Positions 1-8,286 of a stretch of DNA of 64,000 nucleotides are shown one piece after another (the stretch's first letter is position 1; each line of letters opens with the position of its first letter). The notes below the pieces were generated by a model, which did not search any database, had not been told where the DNA came from, and worked only from the letters and a program-made list of their open reading frames with translations. The DNA comes from Linepithema humile (lineage: Eukaryota; Arthropoda; Insecta; Hymenoptera; Formicidae). The stretch lies in contig NC_090128.1 of assembly GCF_040581485.1 (NCBI RefSeq), forward strand, positions 21,820,431 to 21,884,430, read 5' to 3'. The position numbers and the translations under genes are program-made.

Positions 1-520
1 ACGGCGTAGATTCATTTGCTTAAATACTTTCGTTAAATTTGACACATGATTTATACGGGTGCGGTTAGTGCGTGTCTTTTTTGGTGCTTTAGAGAAAATA
101 TTCAAAATGTCTTTTTTCAATCTTGACACATTTCCAAATTTTTTGTTTAAACACTTTCTAGACTGTCAAAGACGTAACTCTATTGATTTAATATAAATGC
201 TTGCTTAAAGTGCGGTCTAATTATTTATTTTTGAATTATTCTATACTATACGTTTATGTAATAACCTAATCACAAGTTCAAGTAATTTTCACAAATTTTT
301 ACACGTGAATAGCAGGACTTGTGTTAAATAACACTATATATAATGCTACAACTTGCGACAATATAATGATAATGATGGTATAATAATATATAAATAATGG
401 TGATAATATTATAATATTAATAATAATATTATTTTTATTAAATAAATAGTAATAATATATATTTCTTTATAATTAAAAGATTAAATAACGCGCATAGAGT
501 GCGCGTTTGTGTATCTAATA
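1..520. repeat. Long direct repeat, left copy (may extend past the window edge)
   Basis: This stretch aligns with 4299-4800 in the same orientation over about 500 bases, at roughly 85-90% identity by eye with small indels. Shared landmarks include TTTAAACACTTTCTAGA and ATAACCTAATCACAAGTT. The start of the match coincides with the window edge, so the true left end is unknown. It does not clearly begin TG and end CA, so LTR status is uncertain. Confidence 0.8.
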
Positions 521-1060
521 AAATTACTTTTAATCACTTTCTCTATCACAAAACTTATCAAAAATTTTGCGCATTCAGTCAATATATCCTACATTTTATT
601 AAGAACAACAGAAATTACTTTTGTACGTAGAGGAATAACTGTCAAAGTACGTTTTATATAAAAATATTTAAACATATAAAATATTATCTCTTCTCCTTTT
701 TAATACGCGAATTTAAAATTAAATTTAAATCATTAAAAACTTATTATTGAGCAAATAAGAATAGAATGACGTAATACGATATTTAATTCAATAAATCTGG
801 CCATCTTATACAAAAAGGTTGATATTGATAATGCCATATCTGAAAATAAATCAGGTGGACAAATGCATACACATAATAATTTTTTTATGCAATTATATGT
901 ATTGAGTCAATCATTTCTATTTATTTCTGCAATCGATATATCAATTGCATTTAACGCAATATAAATAATTCAAAAAAATACGCATTTTTCTTGATGAAAA
1001 CATATCAATTATATCTTTGATATAACTATAATTGAAAATAGTTTTATTTTATATATAGAT
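521..1060. other. AT-rich non-coding stretch
   Basis: Between the left direct repeat and the hAT MITE. Very AT-rich with simple runs of TAA/ATT. I see no exon, RNA gene or repeat boundary here. Confidence 0.6.
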
Positions 1061-1368
1061 CAGTGCTCGGAATTAAATGCACATTTCGAGCCGATGCCGA
1101 TTCCCGAGACGACGCCTTCTATCCTCCCACTACTGCTCGAGGCTCGAACGGCCGAGCCGCTAATGTTCTGGCTTAGGTGCGTCCCTATATAAAAAACAGG
1201 ATTGTACCTTTTATGAAATCATTATTAACATTTATATAAGGACGCTCCTAAGACTGAACATTAGACGCGCTATCGGCGGCTCGGTCGTCGAGTCTCGAGT
1301 GGTAGTAAGGAATTAGGAGGCGTCGTCTCGGGAATCGGCACGAAATGTGCATCTAATTCCGAGCACTG
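1061..1368. mobile_element. hAT-type MITE, complete, with 8-bp target site duplication
   Basis: Both ends read CAGTGCTCGGAATTA inward, and the inverted arms extend about 130-140 bp each around a short AT-rich centre. The element is flanked by an exact 8-bp duplication, ATATAGAT, at 1053-1060 and 1369-1376. An 8-bp duplication with CAGTG-type ends is diagnostic of hAT transposition (established knowledge). It is far more GC-rich than its surroundings and has no coding capacity, so it is non-autonomous. Confidence 0.92.
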
Positions 1369-1564
1369 ATATAGATAATATTTCATTTGTATATTATTTT
1401 TAAAAAAACCATATATTCGTATATGTACGATACACTGTCTCTTTCGCTGAGATGTTATTACTCGGCATTAGATGTGACCGCGTGTTTTGATAATTGTTAG
1501 CTCTGTAGCCGACGTACAAATATTTACATTCAAATGAAAAATTATGTGTCCTCTTTCGTTCTCT

Positions 1565-1600
1565 TTTATACTTTTCGACAGAAAGGTTCTTGTATCAGTT
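1565..1600 (+). promoter_or_regulatory. Candidate TATA/initiator core promoter of the BED-finger ORF
   Basis: TTTATA at 1565-1570 is followed by TCAGTT at 1595-1600, a match to the arthropod initiator TCAGT. The spacing puts the TATA motif about 32 bases before the initiator A, as expected for RNA polymerase II. The implied leader to the ATG at 1631 is about 34 bases. Both motifs are short, so chance is possible; the spacing is the argument. Confidence 0.45.
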
Positions 1601-1630
1601 ACACGCGTCCAGTGACTTCAAACGGACACA

Positions 1631-2725
1631 ATGCCACTAAGTAATATAACTAAAAAGAATGTGCGGGAATATTATACATTACTGTCGAATTTTGAAGCAC
1701 AGTGTAACTTTTGTGAAAAAAAATATACTTATATAACAATTAACACCTTAAAACACCATATACATAGTCAGCATAGAGAAATTGAGAAATACGAAGAAGA
1801 AAGAAAACGAAAAAAATGGCCATGGATGTATTTCAAGTACCTAAACGAATCATATTCGCAGTGTATTATCTGTGATGCAAACGTTCTGTCTATATCTGTG
1901 GAATCCAAATCTGTGGAAAAGCATTTAACAGATTTTCATTCTGAAGAAGAACAAGAGAATCATACACAAAAAAGTTGGCTAGAAAAATATTTTGCGAAAA
2001 GTGATGATTTTTCTATGAAGTGTAATAAATGTCACAAAGAATTATCGGTTGCTATTCAAAAAATTAATTTAACTGAACATATAAAAAATTCACATCCAAA
2101 CAAATTAAAAAATACACAAGAAACATACGACACAGTTAGTCCGTCAAAACGCATCTCGTCACTTGAAACGGACACGTCTATGTCACTAAATATGGCAACT
2201 AAACAGTATCTGGGGCAATATTATGTGAAACTATCGAATTTTAAAGCGCAGTGCATATTTTGCAAAAATGAATACAAATACTTACAATATAATAACTTTG
2301 AAAATCATATAGCAGCACGTCATGAAGAAATTTCGAAATACGAATACGAGAGAAAACGAAAAAAATGGCCCTGGATGTATTTCACATATCTAAACAAATT
2401 ATGTTCAAAATGTATTATCTGTAATGCGAGACTTCTTTCTACATCTACGGAAAGGCATTTAAAAGAGCATACTAAACAAGAACAAAAGAATCATAAACTT
2501 AGAAGCTGGATACGGAAATATAGTACACTAAAAGATGATTTTGTTATGGAGTGTAATATTTGCCACGATAACATAACTCTTACTGTTAGCAGTAAGCTAA
2601 ATTATCATATAAATAATAATCATTCGGACAAATTGAAAAATATGCAAAGAACATACGACACAGTGGATTCGTCAGAAAGTGTTTCGTCACTTGAAAAAAA
2701 CACAATGTCACTAAAAGATTGTTAA
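1631..2725 (+). CDS. Hypothetical protein with six BED-like zinc fingers in two tandem units
   Basis: Intact 364-codon ORF from a true ATG. Fingers have the form Cx2C-x(11-16)-Hx3-4H with aromatic residues just before the first Cys, typical of BED fingers: C25/C28/H43/H48, C78/C81/H98/H103, C131/C134/H150/H155, then C208/C211/H226/H231, C261/C264/H276/H280, C308/C311/H326/H331. Residues 1-183 and 184-364 are tandem duplicates (offset 183 codons, 549 nt), each with a basic RKRKKWPWMYF linker. Known: BED fingers bind DNA and occur in hAT transposases and proteins derived from them. No catalytic DDE/RNase H or dimerisation domain is present. It lies antisense within an Oatp74D intron, between direct repeats, with AAAATA-rich codon usage. 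All zinc ligands are intact in both units, which suggests recent or continuing constraint. The function is unknown; it may be a transposon accessory protein or a host gene derived from one. Confidence 0.7.
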   Translation: MPLSNITKKNVREYYTLLSNFEAQCNFCEKKYTYITINTLKHHIHSQHREIEKYEEERKRKKWPWMYFKYLNESYSQCIICDANVLSISVESKSVEKHLTDFHSEEEQENHTQKSWLEKYFAKSDDFSMKCNKCHKELSVAIQKINLTEHIKNSHPNKLKNTQETYDTVSPSKRISSLETDTSMSLNMATKQYLGQYYVKLSNFKAQCIFCKNEYKYLQYNNFENHIAARHEEISKYEYERKRKKWPWMYFTYLNKLCSKCIICNARLLSTSTERHLKEHTKQEQKNHKLRSWIRKYSTLKDDFVMECNICHDNITLTVSSKLNYHINNNHSDKLKNMQRTYDTVDSSESVSSLEKNTMSLKDC

Positions 2726-2786
2726 CGAAATGTCCGCTTTATAATCTTTACATATACAAAAATGCACCAAAAAATGATTAATCGCG

Positions 2787-2792
2787 AATAAA
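2787..2792 (+). terminator. Polyadenylation signal candidate after the BED-finger ORF
   Basis: AATAAA begins 62 bases past the TAA stop. In AT-rich DNA this hexamer is common, so the call rests on position only. Confidence 0.35.
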
Positions 2793-2837
2793 AATACCAA
2801 AGACAGATATTATCAAGATTATATTTTAACTCACTGA

Positions 2838-3060
2838 CGTGAATGCACCATTTATGATGAGAACGATTTATTCTTATCTAAAAGTTTAGAAGGTCACTTG
2901 CACTCGCACTTCTAAGGATCAATTAAAGAAATATACATTTCAGAGTTGGCTATGGAAATACATGTACCAAAAGTGATGATTTTGAAGTATAGCGTAATAA
3001 TTGTCACAGAAATATATCTGTTAAAGAAAATTCATTTCAATCACTACATAAAGACGAACA
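2838..3060 (+). pseudogene. Decayed third BED-finger unit
   Basis: Translation in shifting frames resembles the second and third fingers of the upstream ORF. A stretch reading RECTIYDENDLF then SKSLEGHLHSHF parallels finger 2, with its second Cys replaced by Tyr and a stop after the His region. From 2944 a +1 shift gives SWLWKYMYQK, then another frame gives KSDDFEV, stop, RNNCHRNISVK, matching finger 3 with its first Cys changed to Arg. So the array once had at least a third unit, now broken by stops, frameshifts and lost zinc ligands. Confidence 0.7.
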
Positions 3061-4298
3061 CCATTTGGCTAACCAACTAAATTGAATAAAAGTAATAGCA
3101 GTAAGTTTTATTGATATTACTGTTAATATTATTAAGTGTAATTAATTTTTCACATTTGTCAAATCGCGTTTAATTTGTTAAATATATAGAATATAATGAT
3201 CACAGCCAAAATTAATTCAATTTTAACGTGAATATTATAAATGTTTATATAGATTTTTCCAGAAGCTAACAATGAGAATGATGGTAACGGCATCTAAGTA
3301 GGATCGCAACCAGCAATAATAATAATCCTGATTCTGACGATTTTATTTAATTAAAAGAAATGCAAGAAAAGTGCCATATATAGCTCTGACGTAAATTATT
3401 TGTTTTATGTTTATAAAGTTATAAACATGATTATAAATCTATGTTTTATAAAAAACTTAATTACATTATTAAATTTATTGACTATAATTATAAATTTGAT
3501 TATGTACATTATTTAATTTTATAAGCAATTTTTATAAATTTATAAACTGGAACGAATTTAATGAAATCATCTTTGACTTTTCTGTAAAGACAGAAATACC
3601 GACAATTTTTACAACAATTTTATTGTAAATATTCATTGTAATTTAATTTTTACAACAATTTTATTGTAAATATTCATTGTAATTTAATTTTTATAAAATT
3701 TTTTGTATATTATTACGTTTATGTATTTACATTAATTTTGTACTTTATGTAATGTCAATTTATTATTATAACTTCTGTAAAAGTCTACGAATGTAATACA
3801 TCATGTGTCGGTAAAATATTATATATCAATCTAAATTGCAAAATTGTATTCATTCGAAAAAAATTTATGTAATATATAATGCATTTATCATAAGACAAAT
3901 AATTCATCATAAAAAAATTTGTTATTTTAATATTTAAAAACAAAATATTATACAAATTGGTAGTTTGCGTGGCATTTTGTATGATTGTGTAATACTAGGC
4001 TTATAAAATGTACAAGATACTCAGCATATTTAAAAAAATAATTACAATTTTTAGAGTATTTATAATTATTAATTATTCCCAAGCTATAAATCTAATTCTT
4101 ATAATTATTTCAAATATTTTTAATACTTAAAAAATTGTATTGTGAATTATATAACTGTTTTATTAAAGATTTTCTTTAAAGATAAATAAAACCTTCAATG
4201 CTTGCAATAATTATTTTTAAAATATAAATTATTTTCAGTAGCAAATCTATGATTTGTAATTTAAGTTAGCAGCCTATTATATTTAGAAAAAAAACTAA
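3061..4298. other. AT-rich non-coding stretch inside the repeat-flanked block
   Basis: Apart from the 41-bp tandem repeat I see nothing coding. A short open run with several Asp and Asn codons near 3320-3350 could be a further scrap of the BED-finger gene, but it is too short to support. Confidence 0.5.
3606..3692. repeat. Tandem repeat, 41-bp unit, two copies
   Basis: The unit starting ACAACAATTTTATTGTAAAT at 3611 recurs at 3652 almost without change, through ATTCATTGTAATTTAATTTTT. Each unit contains a small palindrome (ACAATTTTATTGT). Confidence 0.85.
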
Positions 4299-4800
4299 AC
4301 GGCGTAAGTTCATTTGCTTAAACACTTTCATTAAATTTTACACATGATTCATACGGGTTGCGGTTAATGCTTGTCTTTTATAATACTTTAGAGGAAATAT
4401 TCAAAATGTCTTTTTTGAATCTTGATACATTTCCGAATTCTTTGTTTAAACACTTTCTAGAATGTCAAAAACGTAACTCTATCAGTTTAATATAAATGCT
4501 CGCTGAAAGTGCGGATAATTATTTATTTTCGAATTATTCTATACTAAACGTTTATGTAATAACCTAATCACAAGTTTAATTAATTTTTACACATTTTTGC
4601 ACGTAAATAACAGGTATTAAATAACACTGTATATAGTGCTATGAATTGCGACATTAACAATGATTTAATAATATATAAGTAATGGTGATATTATATTATA
4701 TTATTATTATTTTTATTAAAAATATATTTATAATATATATATTTTTGTAACTAAAAGTATATAAATACGCGCACACGTAGCGCGTGTTAGTGTGTCTAGT
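4299..4800. repeat. Long direct repeat, right copy
   Basis: Partner of the repeat at the window start. It ends about 45 bases from the donor of Oatp74D exon 4, so the block between the repeats sits entirely inside an Oatp74D intron. The two copies differ at many positions, so the duplication is not recent. Confidence 0.8.
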
Positions 4801-4846
4801 TTTTATAAACATCGAAATTTTGTTATTTATTAACTTGTAAACTTAC

Positions 4847-4987
4847 CTAGCCACCAAGCTCCGACCCATCTTGGATCCGTTGGCGTGATCTGTGGATTTT
4901 TCGACAAATCCGCATAGACCATTGTGCATAAAGAACCGAGAATGAAGCCTAATGCTGGACCAAGAATCCGCACTCCGATAGTGATCG
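4847..4987 (-). CDS. Oatp74D: Oatp74D coding exon 4 (TM5 and OATP signature)
   Basis: Too short and lacking an ATG to appear as a free ORF, it was found by translating from the acceptor ATGCTACAG at 4988. It reads ITIGVRILGPALGFILG and then DPRWVGAWWL, the OATP superfamily signature. The donor GTAAGT lies at 4846. The exon ends in phase 1, so the next exon must begin with two bases completing a Gly codon. No such exon is visible in 1-4846. Confidence 0.9.
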
Positions 4988-7900
4988 CTGTAGCATAATT
5001 AAATAATTTTTTCAGTTAAAAATTTAATAGATATAAGAATTTTAATGGTTTAGATAGATCTACATAGGCCTAGTTAAAAATAGATAACTAAGTTTTCGAA
5101 TACAAAAAGTTTGATCTACTACTGATAAAAAATATATAAGATAGAAAAGAATATAGCTAAAAGTAGTAATTTGCGAATCGATAAGACTTACCGAAATACA
5201 AAGGACTTTCTCTGCTGGCCACATTGTCGTCGATGTACGGTATACCGAGCGTGTACACCGCCGTTTGGCCCATTCCTACGCCGAGCAACGATACAAAAAA
5301 TATCGCTAGCACTACCGTGGTTATCTTACTCTGTATTCTCTGCTCTGTGAGGAAATCGCCTTCGCAATATTCTGCTGAATTGATCTGCGGTGTGGTCGTC
5401 GATACGTTCCATCTTAAAAAAAGAAAGATATAATAAAATTGATCATAAAATGTTACTTGCTGCGTCCACTTCGAGATAACGATATACGCGCGGCTATTAA
5501 CGTGAATATTACTTAATTCTTGATGGGCACTCATAAAGTACACTTGCTGTATACTGCGTTATATAGAACTAAGTGAACCTTGGAATGATATTAGGTATAT
5601 TATGGATATTATGTGTATGTGTTAGAGAAATCAAGAAATTAAAACAGGTTACAAGATAAAATAAGATTTAAATTGTTAATTTAAAAGATTTGTAATCAAA
5701 TTCTACATGATCGCTATAACTATAAAAGCAATAATTTATGGTGATATCACAATCTCAACATTTATAAATTATCCTGCAAATATTTGACATTGTACGTAAT
5801 TAATTATACATATGTACAAATTATCTTATGTTAGATAAATATTTTTTATTACAAATATCGCCGTTTAAATCATACTACTGATGACTATATTTAAAATGTA
5901 ATCAACGCTTTCCAGAAACATTATATACTATTGTTTAAATATTTAGAAGCACTTGGAATTACCTTCTCCTAATAACTCTGTTTCCTTTCGACTGTTCAAT
6001 ACGATTGTTCAATGAGTCATATATCAATTAGTAGAAAAGTATTAGAAGAATAAAAAATGAACAGCCATAGTCGTCGAAAGACTCGCGAAAGAATTACTGA
6101 GATTACTGAAAAGTCGTTACGCTTCTTCGTATAATAAATACAATTTTCTGATCGACATTCAAGAATCGAAAATAGTGCAAAAAAGTTTCTAGAAATGTCA
6201 CAAGCCCTTATCTTTTATAATTTCAAAGATACTTTGAGTTTTATTTTAATAATATAATTTGGTCCCGTTACTATTCGCGAATAGCTCAAAATAAGCAATG
6301 TCTTTTATATTAAGAAACCTCTCGAAGAAGTCTGTGATAACAGAAATGTAACTCGATTTTGACTATTAAAATATACATGATTCTTTTACTTATCATAGTA
6401 ATTTTTTCATTTTAATATAATTTCCAAAAAATTCCAAGTAATCTCGAAATATTTGAACGAACAGATATATAACGAAATAGTGTACATTAAAAACACCTAC
6501 GTGTTTTTCATTTTTTTAGCGGTGTTGATAATTATTGATTTCTTGGTATAACATGATATCACAAACATGTTATACCAAGAAAACAAATAATCAACCAAGT
6601 CAGATAATCGACACTGTTCCATTTTATCACTGCATGTTTCATTTTAAACTACGCGAATTAGTTTCAAACATTAAAATAAACGCTTTCATTATAAAATTAA
6701 CAGAATTACGACACAGAATCATATTCTAGGTCTTTTAAAAAATGGAATTTGTTTTTCTAATTAACAGTAATTAATTACTGTTGTAAAAGAATGATGTTAT
6801 TAGTCGAATTTTCTCATTTGTCAATCAGACACATTGCATTCTTTTCTTATCTAAATCTTATCTAAATCTAAAATCGATTTCTTTGAATTATAGCACGTTA
6901 TTGACATATAATTTTTAATTTTGCAATAATTCACCATTGTGTCGAAGTAGCTACTATTTAATCAGAATGATTAGCTGACGAAGACATTTTTCTTCATCAC
7001 AAATCGCTCTCGCTATTTACCCGGCAGGCGTCATTCATCAAGAATTTAAGAAATAAAAATAAATAACCCAAAGTAATTATGACAGTAGCACTTACCCTTC
7101 CAGCGTGCTGTTCCTTTCCTGGAACTTGCAGAGGTTCGCCGGCACCGGGTCCGTACTATTAGGCCCTCGCCCCTCACCGCCCTGACCGATTCCGCTAAGC
7201 ATCTCGTTCTGACGAATCAGCTGTTCGTCAAAGATGAAGTGAGGTATCGAGCAGGTGAATGAGCTCACGGCGAAGAGGATCATGCCCCAGGCTATCCACT
7301 TAGGCCGGTGGCCTTGGCCGCCGTAATATGTCAATAACAGCGAAGATCCGATCTGACCAATCTCCGTGGCCGACATGATAATGCCTGTCGTCTTCGACTG
7401 TATTTGGAAGAGCTTCTCTATGGTGGTAATAACCGAAACGAAGTACGTGTAGTACATACCCTGAAGCACCTGTACATAAACAGAATCCAATGAAATAAGC
7501 ATGACATCAGCTTGCTGTGAAGAATAAATTTATTGTTATAAATAAATCCCGTGCGAACAAATCTCGTGAAAGAAATTTGAAAGATACTTCTTGCCTGAAT
7601 CTTGACTAAAAATTATCCTAATTAATCATTTAGTATCATCTTTTAAAATTGACATGTACGTATGTATAAATATTATCTTTTCTACTTCGCTATTTAATCT
7701 ACGCGTCTGTTCACTCAATGCAGTGTGTGAAGTTTCTTAAATTATAAATGTATTTATTTAAAAAAATAGAAAAACCGCTTTTTCGGCGTACTGACCCAGG
7801 CGAGACAGAAGATCACCAGGAAGGCTTGCTTCGTAGCAAAGCACTGCAGCCAGTGGGGCCTGCAAGGACCCCAGCCACAGGACACATCGGCGTCGTCGAA

Positions 7901-8140
7901 CTCCGTGTGAAGGCTGTTCGATCGCTCGTCCGGCACGATTTCTGCTCGAATGTTCATTACGAGCTTGCCGTTCTCCGTGCCGCCGATCCCGCCGTGCAGC
8001 TTCCCATTCGGTATCGAGCCGTTGTTGTTGTGCTGCTTATCGCCGCAAATTAACCCGTTTCCGTTCGCCATCTTCGGCGGAATAATCGTGAGTGCCTCCA
8101 CGTTGCCGTTCGACAGTATCTGCGTGTCTTCACCCGCCAT
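4847..8140 (-). CDS. Oatp74D: Oatp74D-like organic anion transporter / ecdysone importer (5' part, four spliced exons)
   Basis: Seen: joining 8140-7796, 7469-7096, 5412-5192 and 4987-4847 (345, 374, 221, 141 nt; phases 0, 2, 1, 1) gives 360 residues without a stop. Order: polar Asn/Gly-rich cytosolic tail (1-87), CGWGPCRPHWLQ (88-99), TM1 about 103-128, TM2 about 143-165, TM3 about 172-195, an extracellular loop with N-glycosylation sequons at N219, N235 and N242, TM4 about 270-298 followed by TLGIPYIDDN, TM5 about 315-338, then DPRWVGAWWL, the OATP signature. Known: OATPs are 12-TM plasma-membrane carriers; Drosophila Oatp74D imports ecdysone. The match to Oatp74D runs through every exon, notably VSVITTIEKLFQI and GIPYIDDNV. 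The start is the ATG at 8140; frames opening upstream use non-ATG codons. The gene is cut by the left window edge; a split Gly codon after L360 awaits the next exon. Another OATP paralogue is the main alternative. Confidence 0.88.
5192..5412 (-). CDS. Oatp74D: Oatp74D coding exon 3 (TM4 and GIPYIDDN motif)
   Basis: The acceptor has a long pyrimidine tract ending TTTTTAAG at 5413; the first base completes Gly240. The exon carries NVS, TM4 and TLGIPYIDDNV, one of the most conserved stretches in OATPs. The donor is GTAAGT at 5191 after a phase-1 G. The intron before it (5413-7095) is 1,683 bp and the one after it (4988-5191) is 204 bp. Confidence 0.9.
6539..6582. repeat. Perfect 17-bp inverted repeat in Oatp74D intron
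   Basis: TTTCTTGGTATAACATG at 6539-6555 is exactly complementary to 6566-6582, with a 10-base loop. Pairing continues imperfectly outside the arms. It could be the core of a tiny MITE or a hairpin in the pre-mRNA; nothing in it identifies a known family. Confidence 0.6.
7096..7469 (-). CDS. Oatp74D: Oatp74D coding exon 2 (TM1-TM3, loop)
   Basis: Codes for residues 116-239 plus two bases of codon 240. The acceptor is TATGTACAG just upstream of 7469 and the donor is GTAAGT at 7095. It completes TM1 (VLQGMYYTYFVSVIT), holds TM2 and TM3, and ends in the Gly-rich glycosylated loop with two NST sequons. Intron 7470-7795 is 326 bp. Confidence 0.9.
7796..8140 (-). CDS. Oatp74D: Oatp74D coding exon 1 (N-terminal tail and start of TM1)
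   Basis: Codes for residues 1-115. The tail is hydrophilic, rich in Asn and Gly, then reaches the conserved Cys/Trp segment and FLVIFCLAW at the start of TM1. The exon ends after a whole Trp codon at the donor GTCAGT (7795-7790), a weaker site than the GTAAGT donors of the other introns. Reading through that donor would give a short basic tail and a stop, so splicing is required. Confidence 0.87.
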
Positions 8141-8286
8141 TATTCCAACTCGCTCTTCCGTGCGCGATGCGATACTCACTTTTCGGACTCTTTCTATGTC
8201 GCACCTCCTCACAAATTCTAACCAGGATTCTTTCTCGTCGGACGAACCTCTTGACCGCTCAAAAAGCTTGCATTCAAACGATCAAT
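8141..8286 (-). other. Oatp74D: 5'UTR part of Oatp74D start-codon exon, with upstream 3' splice site
   Basis: Reading the minus strand, a pyrimidine-rich tract (TTTTCTTCTTCTGGTTGCAG) ends at 8287, a textbook acceptor. The 146 bases between it and the ATG at 8140 contain no other in-frame ATG. So the start-codon exon is an internal exon and the transcript starts further right. The exon boundary is inferred from the motif, not from RNA. Confidence 0.6.
8259..8273 (-). promoter_or_regulatory. Short upstream ORF in Oatp74D 5'UTR
   Basis: An ATG at 8273 opens a four-codon frame (M-Q-A-F) that stops with TGA at 8259, 118 bases before the main ATG. Short uORFs often lower or condition translation of the main frame. 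Function here is inference. Confidence 0.45.

Noticed and set aside
1..4800. Classic LTR retrotransposon
   Set aside because: The direct repeats do not clearly start TG and end CA, and no gag, protease, reverse transcriptase or integrase segment lies between them.
7754..8212. Longer N-terminus for Oatp74D starting near 8212
   Set aside because: The codon at 8212 is GTG, not ATG. The first in-frame ATG is at 8140. The 3' end of this frame past 7796 is intron.
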